Assembly (NCBI GenBank): GCA_030765065.1
Contig: CM060979.1
Span: 19,435,001-19,499,000, forward strand
DNA from: Deroplatys truncata
Lineage: Eukaryota > Arthropoda > Insecta > Mantodea > Mantidae
Reading direction: 5' to 3'
Length of the DNA: 64,000 nt
The notes beneath the pieces are model-generated. The model searched no databases. It was not told the origin of the DNA and was given only the letters and a program-made list of their open reading frames with translations. A program made the translations under genes and the position numbers. This document shows, piece by piece, positions 1-10,283 of the stretch. Each line of letters begins with the position of its first letter. The first letter of the stretch is position 1.

Positions 1-1118
1 AAGTTGGTGTCGCTACTAAACGGCAATAAGAAAACCATAATATAGCATGATATTATAAGGTTTAAGTTGCAATGTTACCCTTCGGCAGTTCGGCCATACT
101 TTGGGGGAGATAAAGTAGGCCGCCAATCCAGTGGCTAGAATTATACTGAAAAACAGAGATGGTCATGCTGGTAGGTGGTGGGGCTAGATACCAACATAAA
201 CAGCTCCGTTCCATTATGGGCCACATTTTATACACCTCACACTTGCGGGAGACCGCGTTAAGGACGAAAGAGGTTACAGTTGCAAATGTGTGTTTTCTCT
301 TCAAAGTTGTCAGGTGCTTGGAACGGTGTATTGAGAAAAAAAAAATTGTAATAAGGATGTGCACTAAAAATGTAGGCTTTTGTCAAAGGATGAAGTGAAA
401 ATGATCGAATTAAAGGAAAATGAGAAACGCTTTGAAAGAACCAGTTACAGCTCAAATGTGGCAAAGCATATCCACGAAAGTTTAAAAAATAAAGAATGAA
501 TAATGAGTGTATGGATTATAGGCAACACTGGTAGCATGAACTGGATTATGCAGTGGTTATGACTAAATAAATATTATATGCATATACTAAGGTGGGTGCT
601 TTTTAATAAAACGCATGCTTTTGAAACTACTCGCATGGTATTTGGGATTAATCCTAAAACTATGCATAAGGGAAAAAAATGCGGAATATCCGAATAATAC
701 TAAAACGTGACCACAATGAAAACAATCTAAAGTTCATACGACTTTCTGTACCTTCTATCGCTTATTAGTGGATACGAGCATACAAATTACGATAATATTC
801 CATATGCGGGTAAGGACCAGATGCATATCACCCGAGGCTATGTTATGCTTCTGCTACCAACATTGGCTCTAAGCCGCAAGGCGTAGACCAACATTGAGGG
901 CCCTAAGCCGCAAAGCACAACCGAGGGATACTTTTTTTTAAGTAGAGGAGTGGAGTCATATGCCGCAACCGCGAAGCGATGACAGGGCCTAGCCGTAGGA
1001 TCTGTGCGACTAAACTCGAATGATGCAGAATAGCGTATATTCTTACTTTTCGCGACAATCCATTAGCCACATTTTTTCCCTTACTTTGGCAACAGCTCCA
1101 GACAAATCCGCCGTAACC
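1..1118. other. Unrecognised AT-rich DNA
   Basis: I see no gene or known repeat here. A locally GC-richer patch at about 830-1015 repeats short phrases built on 'gccgcaa' and 'aagccgca', but it is too short and irregular to class. Short open frames at 62-464 overlap on both strands and have no recognisable motif. Confidence 0.5.
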
Positions 1119-1845
1119 TCTACTTCATTTTAATCCAAACAAACCATTCTGGATACACCTGCATTACACATTTTGTTATAGACACAAAGGGAACAGCGAC
1201 AGTCAAATGTTTAACAACTGGACGCTATATGCTGACCTTAAAATTTCAACTGAAAATCCACGGAGCTTTAAACTAATGACTAAGTATTGAACGATTCGAA
1301 CCATTAATAACGAATATCTCGGAAATGGCTAATGCCACAAAATTATTTGAAATAAATTCTGTGTTTAAAGGACCTACATTTCTGATGTAATAAGTTTTCG
1401 TCTATCGCTTGATGTTTAGCAGTTAGACAAGATTATTCAAAATCACTTCCGAATGAAGAGGACTTCATAGACTAATCCCAGAAAATTCAAGACACAGTTT
1501 TATTCACCATGTAAATAGCTTTAATTTATCGTGTTTTAATAAAAAAATTATAGAGCTTATTTTTAGAAAATAAACAATTTCGAAACATGTTCCATGTAAA
1601 AAGTATTTTGGGGTGGGCATATTTTCTTGAAAATCTTCGTGTCCCATTTTTGGAAGATACTGAACTTAAATACAAAGTTTGGTATTTATCCGACTTTTCG
1701 TTTTTTAGTTAAGGTGTTCAAAGACACAGCATGGACGCGGACCTTTTTCTGAAAATTTTGGGATGTTTAGGGGATCTCAAAACATATTTCCGGTGAAATC
1801 TCGACATCGAATTTCTTGTTCTATACATGGTATAGAAAGTAAAAA
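1119..1845 (-). mobile_element. HL (HINE-like) element, old diverged copy
   Basis: This is a diverged copy of the window's main repeat. On the plus strand it runs from 'cttcattttaatcc', through 'gaatatctcggaaatggct' and 'atgttccatgtaaaaag', to the family end 'tatagaaagtaaaaa' at 1831-1845. It belongs to the more diverged subfamily also seen at 30247, 34680, 44118 and 60785. The CA microsatellite is almost absent. The outermost stem-loop end is missing on the low-coordinate side. It has no coding capacity. Confidence 0.7.
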
Positions 1846-2213
1846 TTGGGAATTTTTGTCTTGAACAAGTTTCATTGTAATTCGCTGTCAGGCTTGGAAA
1901 ATGAATCTGTGAAATAAGGGATACATCTCTTTTTCTGGGGCAATTCCTACACACTCGATGGCATTTTCTTGTGCAGAAATGTGTACAGTGAAATACTCTT
2001 CAAAAAGTGAGTTCTGCTTTGTTTTTAGACTCATAATATTCCTTCACTTTTAAGTCTGTGTACATGAGGCTGTAGATGATGTTAATTTTGACAAGCATTA
2101 ATATTCTATTATGGTAGGAAAAGTACCTTCCGTTAAAGTGTATTATATCTAAAATACCACCCGATAATTTGGCATAGAGCGTTAGAATGCTGCTGAAAAA
2201 GGTGCGCGTGTGT
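1846..2213. other. Unrecognised spacer
   Basis: AT-rich DNA between two old HL copies; I see no gene or repeat I can name. Confidence 0.5.
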
Positions 2214-2668
2214 GTTTGTGATGCCCTCTTCATTCGGAAGTAGTTTTGTGTAATCTGGCATAAATGGTAAACATTAAGCGACAGACAAAACGTACTAAAC
2301 AAAGAATGTAAGGCGCTTTAAAACACCCGATTTGTATCAAATAACTTTTTTCTTGGCATCAGCCATTTCCGAGATATCCGTTATTAATGTTTCAAATTGT
2401 TCAATTCTTTGTCATCCTTTTGAAGTCCTATCGAGGTTCAATTGTTTCTTACGATGTTATGGAAACAGCATGGAATTTTAAGGCCCTGTTCTTAATCATT
2501 TGATTATGGCTGTTACCTTTGTATCTATCACGAAATGTGCAATGCAAATGTTTATCTCGATTAAAATGAAGCAGATAGAAAAATAAAATTTCGTAAGAAT
2601 ATTTTTTATAGTCATTAATAAAGGACAGAGAGTAAATAAAGTCATGTGAATCTAACACAAGAATTTGT
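2214..2668 (+). mobile_element. HL element, old partial copy (3' half)
   Basis: The stretch carries the family phrases 'ctcttcattcggaag', 'catttccgagatatccg' and 'tctcgattaaaatgaagc'. It ends with 'gtaaataaagtcatgtgaa', the diverged form of GTAGAGAAAGTCATGTGAG. The orientation is opposite to the copy at 1119-1845. The half with the microsatellite is absent. Confidence 0.65.
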
Positions 2669-2767
2669 TTATAATTTTTATGTCGTTATGCAAAAAGTTT
2701 AGCCTTCTTAAAGGTAATTTTTCAAACATGTTTTCATCCAAATCCGGGCCGTGATTATTATCAATCT

Positions 2768-3051
2768 TAAACAAATGTGTCGTCCTCCGTGGACTAGTGG
2801 TAGCGTGCTAGCCTCTAGTTCCCAAGGTCGCGGGTTCTAACCCGGCGGAGTGCGATGGATTTTTTCGGGCGTAAAAATCCTTCGGAAGGGAAGTAAAGCC
2901 GGTGGTCCCGTGTCGTAGATTTACGGCACGTAAAAGAACCTCAAGCCTGATAAAGAGGCCTGTGAGCAAAATTTCCGGTCTTTCACGCCCAATATGGAAT
3001 GGGACGCTAAGAACGTCCGTAAATAAAACTCAATTTTTTTTAAACAAATAT
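2768..3051 (+). mobile_element. SINE-A (tRNA-headed SINE) with target-site duplication
   Basis: The SINE body is 2779-3040. The head 'cgtcctccgtgg' followed by 'gcgggttctaacccggcg' is tRNA-like, the second phrase being the RNA polymerase III B-box region. The body contains 'gtagatttacggcacgtaa' and 'gtctttcacgcccaatat', and the tail is 'aataaaactcaa' plus a T run. It is flanked by an 11-bp near-identical duplication: TAAACAAATGT at 2768-2778 and TAAACAAATAT at 3041-3051. That fits LINE-mediated insertion. Four more copies lie at 9930, 20383, 46276 and 61440. Confidence 0.85.
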
Positions 3052-3705
3052 AGTTACCATAGGGGGCATGAGAACTGCAGAAACGAGGGGGGGGGAGAGA
3101 GGCTCCAGTTGGAAAACCGCAATGTGCGGGACAGCAGTTAAAATGGGCAAGGCTCAAGAAAATTAGCCGAGACGTGGGCCCGAAGTGTTGAAGAGTGGCA
3201 AATCTCCGATCAGACACCCGTAGCTGTCTACACCGGAATCGAAGAATTTGCTGATAAGCCGACAGTACAACAAAAAGAGCATCGCCGTCTGTCGGAGTTT
3301 AGTCATTTATAACGGCAGCAGTGGAATGGGTAACGGCATTTGATCCTTGTAGGATTGATTAGTACTAGGGAGAAAAACGCGTGGAGCGAGCTTATGAATG
3401 GCATGGAGAGGAGGGGGATTCCTCTTGCCCCTTGGGGCTTCGTGTGCCATTGATCCGGGGAGGGCGAGGAAAAGAGAGAGAGGACCGACTCTGTGTATGT
3501 TATGGGCGCTTTCAAGTCGAGAGGGAAGAGTATAAAGCTGCGTGACATGACTACCCCTGTCCGGCACCGCCCACAGTGGCACGAGGCACTTAGTACTACT
3601 CTTGCCAAAAACATGTCCCCCGCTTAATGGGGCTACATCACGTATTTGTGTAGTAGTAATATAGGGACTTCAAACGAACGCTGATCAGAGAGTAATGCAA
3701 ACCTT
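3052..3705. other. Unrecognised DNA
   Basis: GC-moderate DNA with a run of nine or more G near 3088. Open frames of about 90-100 codons on the minus strand (3303-3614, 2921-3217) have no motif I recognise, and I do not annotate them as genes. Confidence 0.5.
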
Positions 3706-3920
3706 GATGGAGCGAGTTGGATCCAGGAAAATAATGTGTGAGACTCGCATTCGGGAAGTCCCAGGTTCGATCCTCGTTGGGCCGGCAACTCTGACCATGG
3801 GTATTTTTCAAAGTTTCCCTGCGTCGGTAGGCGAATGCTGGGGTGGTTCCTCTTCTACCACGAATTCCGACTCCGATTTGCTACTGGCCGCTTGAGGTTC
3901 AGCTTGAGTGATGTTGCTGT
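3706..3920 (+). mobile_element. SINE-B (second tRNA-headed SINE family), diverged copy
   Basis: The head contains 'gactcgcattcgggaagtc' and the B-box-like 'aggttcgatcc'. The body has 'tcaaagtttccctgcg' and 'ggcgaatgctggggtgg'. The same order of phrases recurs at 24141, 40378, 45855 (minus), 46732 (minus) and 50315 (minus). The A-box region is degenerate, so the copy is probably old. Confidence 0.7.
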
Positions 3921-3927
3921 GTGCCCA

Positions 3928-5460
3928 TTAGGGCTGGGCAGAAAATAACGTAACGGTTACCATATTAACGCATACAAATTACCCAATAACTGTTACCAAG
4001 GTAACGAAGACTAGTTATCTCGTTAACGGTTACCGAGCCTGGATGACATTCACTGCATGTGCACTGGTATCGCTTATCGGGAACTACAGAGTGAGCCAAA
4101 AGACTCCGCCTGCGCGGTGTTCTTCCTGTCCGCGTCCTCGGCGCTCGTTGCCGTCTGCCGCTATCATAGAAAGGCGCGGACGAAACCAACATTTTTAAAA
4201 CTACTTTTAAAGGCTTTACTTACCAACTTTACCTAAGGAGATGCTGAAACTGGCCACCGTCGTTGTCCATACATTTTTGGCATCTCTTTAGGAAACTATC
4301 CATCACTCGCCGTAGTTCACGTTGAGAAATTTCCTGGCGGATATTTTGTTTTAATTCTTCCAGGCCTTGCATACTTTATGTTTTAAGTTACCCCGGAGGG
4401 GTATTTTATGAACAATATTACCGGCTGCGCGGTGTTTTTCCACTGGGCGTGTGGAAATGTGATAAATACATGATAATGCGCTGCTGCTATAAAGAAAGTC
4501 ACGCTGTTGTGACTTTGCTGTGCAGTGTGAAGTGCCGTATTGAGTTGACGGTGATGTGATGTAGTTCAGTTATTACGAGTTATTTATTATTTTGTCCTGT
4601 ATTTAGTTATAAAGTATATTATGGCTCAGTATATGTTTTCTACTGCACAGCGTGTATTTATTTATGATTCGCATGTTTTAACTCGGTGAGCTTGCCAAGT
4701 GAAAGTAGGATTTGCAGAAAGATTTCCAGGTGCAAAAGTTCCAGGCCTACATCAATCCCTGAACTTTACAGTAAATTTCAGGCTACAGCAAGCGTTCAGG
4801 TAAAGAAATATAAAAGACGGCTTTCGGTTCTTACCGAAGAAACATTAGACGACATCGTTATGATGGATAGTTTCCTAAAGAGGTGCCAAAAATGTATGGA
4901 CAACGACGGCGGCCGTTTCAGCATCTCCTTTCGTAAAGTTGGTAAGTAAAGCCTTTAAAAGTGGTTTTAAAAATGTATGGTTTCGTCCGCGCCTTTTTGT
5001 GATAGCGGCAGACGGTAACGAGCGCCGAGGACGCGGACAGGAAAAACCCCGCGCAGGCGCTTCGGAGTCTTTTGGCTCACACTGCAGTTACCTCAATACG
5101 TTTACAACTTGAGTCATCCTCGCACGGAGTTGTTTGTTTATTACAGTGTGTTGCTTATCGTTCGAATACACGTCACAGGCCAGAGATGACAGGTCAGTCA
5201 GCACTGCATTACATTAGGATGGTTATTCACGTGCGATTATAGGTGCACGAGTCTTTATACATCGCGGTAGATGGTATAAATAAACAACTAATGCTGTTTA
5301 GTAGTGAAATAAGCTCAAACAACGACATCGATCATATTGAAGAGACACTAGTTACATCTAATCGCTACGAGTAACCGTTAATGCAACGTAACTATGACAA
5401 CCACGAAAACAAATAGCGTAATAGTTACTGGTAACCTCTACGTGGAACCGTTAACGCACT
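3928..5460 (+). mobile_element. Possible hAT-like element remnant, interrupted
   Basis: The left edge 'agggctgggcag' resembles a hAT-type terminus. It is followed by repeated 'gtaacggttac'-type motifs, and similar 'gtaaccgttaa' and 'ggaaccgttaacgc' motifs return at 5370-5455. The interior is occupied by the element at 4087-5084. The expected right terminus is not seen, because the C repeat begins at about 5461. No transposase is visible. The call rests on terminal motif style only. Confidence 0.3.
4087..5084 (+). mobile_element. Inverted-duplication mariner-like element, copy 1
   Basis: About 1.0 kb with long inverted ends. The left end starts CAGAGTGAGCCAAAAGACTC after a TA, and the right end carries the reverse complement (GAGTCTTTTGGCTCAC, then ACTG). 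Both arms also hold a transposase C-terminal tail. On the minus strand at about 4230-4340 it reads RRVMDSFLKRCQKCMDN-like, and on the plus strand at 4863-4930 it reads MDSFLKRCQKCMDNDGG. In the middle, an ATG at 4621 opens a helix-turn-helix N-terminus (MAQYMFSTAQRVFIYDS) that is cut short early by a stop near 4687, with an open frame continuing downstream. There is no catalytic core. It matches the copy at 24831 closely throughout. Confidence 0.75.
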
Positions 5461-5501
5461 GTGAGGCAGTATTTTTAACACTTAAATGATTTCAGTCTAA
5501 T

Positions 5502-5537
<36 letters not shown>

Positions 5538-5569
5538 TCAATAATTGCCTTAAAGCAATATGTGTATGT

Positions 5570-5602
<33 letters not shown>

Positions 5603-6430
5603 AAAAGTGTATATTACAGTCATTGTATATGTTAATATTATTGTAACATGTTCAATAATGTTATATGAATGTAGGTATTAGGTAATTCAATAATGTAGGA
5701 GCTGTGAGAAATAGGTCAAAAGTTGATAACAATGAGGTAACCTTGAGGCAATAATGAGTAAGAATGTTTAATAATGCTACTAGTCATTATTGGAGCAACA
5801 ATAATGTAATTTTAGTGACAGTTTATAAAAATAGCCAATCAACAACCAGAAAAAGCTTTAGTTAAATGAAGGTATTCTATTGGACTAGGATTAGCCAATC
5901 AGGAACTAAAAAGGAGAAAAATTTACAAATTTAGAAGTCAGTTGCCTGTAAACAGTGTTCCTAACCGGACGCGAGACACGTCCTCGAGAGATTTAATACG
6001 TATTCGTGTGAGACGAAAAATAAGTTTACGTGTTAAAAAGTGCAATTAATTAATAAAAAGAACCTCACAGCTCTCTATATCAGTGAAGTGTTATTTAAAT
6101 TGTATCAAACATTAATAAAAGGAGTGAAGTAAAATTATAATCTGTAAGCCTACATTCTTTGTTGCACCACAACCCTACCAAGACTTCCATGTCTCTAACA
6201 ATAATACTGACACAGCCGAGGCAAACATAAATATAATATTTAAAGAAACAGTATTAATTACAAAGTTAATATTTTTAAACTTATAGCGAAGGCTACCGGA
6301 CAGCGGGTACTATACGTGCCGTTGCAACGAACTTCAAGTTCGGCTCCCCAACAGTTGAAATATAATACATCTTCTTCAAACTGACTTTCCATATGTAGCA
6401 GCAACAAACCTTCTTCAACTGTAGCTGAGA
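5461..6430 (+). repeat. C repeat, long dispersed repeat of unknown class, copy 1
   Basis: The stretch from 'gaggcagtatttttaacac' to about 6430 matches, in reverse, 56893-57682 joined to 54085-54213. It has a TATA-like motif (tttataaaaatagcc, about 5821), a GC-rich block around 5970-5990, and AATAAAAAG near 6054. That promoter-plus-polyadenylation layout would suit an LTR-type sequence. I find no TG...CA ends or coding region that would prove it. A TA microsatellite at 5503-5602 is largely absent from the second copy. Confidence 0.6.
5503..5602. repeat. (TA)n microsatellite
   Basis: Two TA-rich tracts separated by about 40 bp of non-repetitive DNA, inside the C repeat. The equivalent place in the 57.6-kb copy is AT-rich but not a microsatellite. 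Confidence 0.9.
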
Positions 6431-6479
6431 CAGTTTATAGCCGTTACTTGAAAATAACTCACATCCCTAGTGCACCCCT

Positions 6480-6845
6480 CAATAGGGTTTTATCGGGGTT
6501 TTTAAGTTTGGATGGGTGTTAAAGGAATGGCTTTTTTGTTTTCGGATGGGTGGATTAGAAAGGAGGTAACGTGTTGCTCCTCGACGTCTGTCGCTTAGGA
6601 TGTAGGGCCCCTTCTGCACCTGATGGGAGTGATTTTTGAAAATGGAAAGTTTTATTGGTTGTGGGAATGAATCTTGAAGCCAATCAGCTCTTGGCTGGAT
6701 TAAAAATAGAGCTCAGCTTCAGATGCTGATAGATAGGCTTCAATGTTATCTAGCATCCTCACACGCCATGCGGGGAACCCGATATAGGCCTGAAGCAGTG
6801 AGTTCTGGAATTATAATCCTCAAGAAACCTGGCCAGGGTCAGATC
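6480..6845 (-). mobile_element. Jockey-like LINE 3' end fragment
   Basis: Read on the minus strand, this matches the 3' part of the LINE at 42360-43450 phrase by phrase. Shared phrases include 'ttccccgcatggc', 'gagctgattggc' and 'aggtgcagaagggg' (variants 'gagatgattggt' and 'gggtgcagaaggg'). Only the end of ORF2 and the 3' region are present. A plus-strand LINE of another type begins within about 60 bp. Confidence 0.65.
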
Positions 6846-6904
6846 TCCTGGGGAATGTAGGACCAGGCGACGGCGGTTTGTGTGTTACGGCAGGACGGTG
6901 AAAT

Positions 6905-7297
6905 TTGCGCTCTGGTGTTTGATGGTATGTGACCTATGGTGCCGAGGCATGGACTTTGGTAGAGGGACAAAAAATATAATATCTTGGCAGTGCTAGAGTA
7001 TCAAGGATGGAAAGGAGAAAAGAAGAGGTGAGACAGATGGTGGATATGGAGGAAACCGTGGTGGAGAAAATTGAAAGGGGGGTCTTCAATGGTAAGGACA
7101 TGTGAAAAGAATGGAGGATGATGGGTGACCTAAGACCTGTTTAGAATGTTCACCTCGTGGAAGAAGAAAGCGAGGTAGGCCAAGAGCAACCTGGAGAGGA
7201 GAGATTCATAGAATGATGAATAATCGGCACCTGGAGGAGGATGAATTGTTCAATCGGGAAGAATGGCGAATGAGAATACAGGGCAACTGCTGAAGAG
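6905..7297 (+). mobile_element. LINE ORF2 C-terminal fragment (second LINE type)
   Basis: Plus-strand frames read YGAEAWTL at about 6937-6961. After a frame change they read GHVKRMEDDG at about 7094-7125 and PRGRRKRGRPRATWRGEIH at about 7153-7210, then LEEDELFNREEWRMR before a stop near 7290. The order 'YGxExWTL ... GHVxRM ... RRRGRPRxxW' is typical of the C-terminus of reverse transcriptases in several non-LTR clades. There are stops and at least one frameshift. The clade is not resolvable by eye. Confidence 0.7.
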
Positions 7298-8540
7298 TGG
7301 AGAAACCATTAAAAGTAAGTGTTTGGTGGTACTGCTGGGGCCACCCATCCGTGGAGCTGTCTCGATTGCCACCGGACTTCGGGGTTGTGGATGGCTTAGG
7401 TAAAACTAACCGGTGTCACCATGTTGGAATCGTTCTTGCTGGCTCACATAATCCGCATCATTTTATATCTTCATATCTCTTTGATAATATATATTTTCTA
7501 TCATTCCTATCTCAAGAGTTAAGCAGAAAGGGGAATAATCCAGTTAAAAAAGTCCCCCTTCAGCCGGGATTCTAACGCGGTCCTCCAGGATTAGGATGCG
7601 TAGACAGCTAACAGATTGTTTATTGATTTCCTACGAAATTGCTGAAACGTACAGCCCCTCACATGTGCTTGCCTTGATTTCAAATGAGCGTAACTCAGCA
7701 GCAATCAATCCTGCATTAATTTCGCATTATGTAACAGGGAAGCTCTCCAAGGTTAGACGATCATCGTGCTTGCGACATAAATCAAAACCGTGTTTCAATA
7801 AATGACGTACGTATGGTGCAAACATTATGAATGGAACTGTATTAGCTACCATCATTTTTGCAAACCAGTTGCACTTTTGAACTTTTCTACGAGTCGAAGT
7901 TTTAAAAAGTTATTAGCATTAATACACTGAAAGTCTAACTTAGATTTCATTTGTTTGAATTCAACAGAACACAAACACAGTTTCAATACACATTAGTTGT
8001 TTTTTTTTTAATTTTTAAAAATATTTTATAAAAAAATTGGTTTAATTAAGAAATGTTTCACGCACAATTTGTTTTCATTTATATATAAGCCAAAATCTGT
8101 GCAAAAATTGCATTCCCATTTATAAGCTTGAGCTGACCATGAAATTACCTCGACAATATGCAGTAAATAAATAAGCTGATGTCTGTCCTTGAGCGCCACA
8201 AGAACCTCAAGCTATGGGGAGTCTTGCACTGTTGTCATATTGTATTCCCCCGAATAGAAAGTGCCGCACGTCAAATGAATCCGCTTCTAAAGCCCCTTGT
8301 ACACGATCAAATTTTTGTCAAATTCAATACTTTACAAGACGCTTCAGGAATTGTCACAACTTTACAACTTTTCTTGTCAAATTGCTTTCAATACTTTTAA
8401 ACTCTTAAAGAGTCTCAAAAGCAAACAAGGACATACTCTAAACGATCAAAGATTTGATAATGATTTGGTGGCTTTAGCCAATGAAATGCGAGTATTTCCA
8501 GTGCGTCACGAAATATGCAACATGGCGGAAATTGAAAAGT
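7298..8540. other. Unrecognised DNA, possibly LINE 3' region at its start
   Basis: The first about 250 bp may be the untranslated end of the preceding LINE. The rest has no gene I can support. Around 8300-8450 similar phrases 'acacgatcaaat' and 'aaacgatcaaag' recur 140 bp apart, which may mark a short non-autonomous element. Small overlapping open frames at 8179-8542 show no known motif. Confidence 0.45.
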
Positions 8541-9366
8541 AAAAACTCTGATATGTTGCACTCACATGACTTTCTCTACTCTTGTACGAACTATTTTTTA
8601 CAAACTCTTATGCTCCATATGCTTCATGTTAATCGAGATATTAATCTTATTGTTAATTTTCTTGTAGATGCAAGGGGAATTGCTAGACTTTAAGCGTTTA
8701 AGAGCTGGTTACTATGTGGAGTATTCCATTCTCTTTGTATTACCACGACAAAAAAAATGAATAACGAATTTGAGAAAAAGTATAAGTATTGGGAAATTTA
8801 AGGCAATAACAAGCAATATCTTGAAAATGGTTCACTCAACAACAAAAATGTATATGACATAAATTGTGTATTTTAACGCGATATACATTTTTTGTGTAGT
8901 AAAATTTTGTCTATCTCTTATGGTTTGCCAGTTATGCAAAAGTCGTTCACAATGAAGAACACTTTTGGAGACATTCCCAGAAAATTCGAGATATACATTT
9001 CATTTGTCATGAAAATATATTAAACATATGAGAGTTTAATCAAAATCGTTAGAGCCATTTTTGAGAAAATTAAAATTTTCGAAAAATGTTCCATGTAAAG
9101 CGTAATCTGGGGTGGGGGGATTTTCTTGAAAACCTTCGTGTCGCATCCTTGGAAGATACTGAACCTAAATACCAAGTTTTGTGTTTATCCGACTGTTCGT
9201 TTCTGAGTTATGCTGTTCACAGACACACACGGACATGTTTCCAAAAATGCTCTTTTTGGATTCAGGGGTTCTCAAAACACGTATTTCCGGTGAAATCTCG
9301 TTAACGAATTTTTGGGTGGAATACAATATTTCCCCTACTTACTATACGTAGTAGCGAAAGTAAAAA
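8541..9366 (-). mobile_element. HL element, near full length
   Basis: On the plus strand it starts with the A-run and 'ctctgatatgttgcactcac', has 'gactttctctactcttgtac' at about 8570, and ends with 'gtagcgaaagtaaaaaa' at 9366. The CA microsatellite is reduced to a few repeats near 9225. A-runs at both edges fit the family's A/T-run target. No protein is encoded; the open frame at 9086-9304 is a family-wide chance frame. Confidence 0.85.
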
Positions 9367-9377
9367 ACAAGATCATA

Positions 9378-9439
9378 GTGGGCCAAGAGGAATCGAAGGA
9401 GGGAGCCTCGCACGTTACCACGGAGCCATCTCGCTCGGC
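9378..9439 (-). mobile_element. SINE-B head fragment
   Basis: On the minus strand this reads as a tRNA-like head, 'ggccgagcgagatggct' and 'gtaacgtgcgaggctc' followed by 'ccttcgattcc'. It abuts the end of the HL copy on one side. On the other it abuts the exon-like open stretch, which it appears to cut. Confidence 0.6.
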
Positions 9440-9887
9440 CTACACAGCTGTATACTTGAACCACTTCACATAACTAGTTTTTATATCAGCAATAAAAACC
9501 GAAAATGAATTCTGTGTCACTTGCCGTGACCTATCCTTGCTAAATTCTGTTTGTGAAGGCGGAGGAAACATTTCGACTTTGAAGAAGCATTCCGCAAGAG
9601 GAATTCTCTGACAGCAGGCTTCCTCCAATGATGTCGCTATTACCTCGAAGATTGGATCTTTCTCGTCCGTAACCGCGAACAAAGCAATGTGAAGTGATGT
9701 GCTCCCCTTTAAGATTCGCGACATCAGACAATGTGGGACAGACATGTCGATACGTGGAAATCTCGTTTTTACGGCACCAAATGGGTCTCGTTCTTCAGCA
9801 ATAAGGAAACACGCTCAGAATTCCAATTTCTGCTCTGATGGTTCGCCATTTCTATCCGAAATAGCGTGAAAAGTCTCAAGAGAGTGG
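9440..9887 (-). pseudogene. Exon-like coding relic, protein not recognised
   Basis: The minus strand shows a polypyrimidine-type acceptor (ttgtatttacag) ending at 9888. It is followed by about 150 codons of one reading frame that is open over most of its length. Residues include AEERDPFGAVKTRFPRIDM, LKGSTSLHIALFAVTDEKDP and IPLAECFFKVEMFPPPS. The amino-acid mix looks like a real globular protein rather than a random frame, and its codon use is unlike the surrounding repeats. The frame ends exactly where a SINE head begins, so the 3' side seems truncated by insertion. I do not recognise the family. It could be a dead exon, a retrocopy or another kind of relic. It could also still be an alternative exon of a gene outside the window. 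Confidence 0.35.
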
Positions 9888-9929
9888 CTGTAAATACAAT
9901 AGCATAGCGAATTAATGTATTTACATTAA

Positions 9930-10219
9930 CTTGGAATTGAATTGAATTATCGACGCTCTTTAGCTGCTGTGGTCCTTAGCGTCCCATTCTATATTGGGCG
10001 TGAAAGACCGGTAATTTTGCTCAAAGGCCTCTTTATCACGCTTGAGGTTGTTTTACGTGCCGTAAATCTACGACACGGGACCACCGGCTTTACTTCCCTT
10101 CCGAAGGAAGCCATGCTAAGGATTTTAACGCCCGAGAAAATCCAGCGCCCCTCCTCCGGGTTTGAACCCGCGACCTCGGGAACTAGTGGCTAGCATGGTA
10201 ACCACTACCACGGAGGACA
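9930..10219 (-). mobile_element. SINE-A copy
   Basis: The minus strand reads the tRNA-like head ending 'gcgggttcaaacccgg', then the body with 'gtagatttacggcacgtaa' and 'tctttcacgcccaatata', then the tail. It has inserted next to, or inside, the HL copy whose internal phrase 'cttggaagacggtac' begins immediately after it. Confidence 0.85.
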
Positions 10220-10283
10220 ACGCATTCTTGGAAGACGGTACACTTAAATACCAAGTTTTGTATTTAATCAACATTTCGTTGTT

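Noticed and set aside
9375-9440. Functional tRNA at the SINE-B heads (also 15638-15733 and 45780-45855)
   Set aside because: All share the same diverged head joined to SINE body or tandem tail, and the stems are imperfect.
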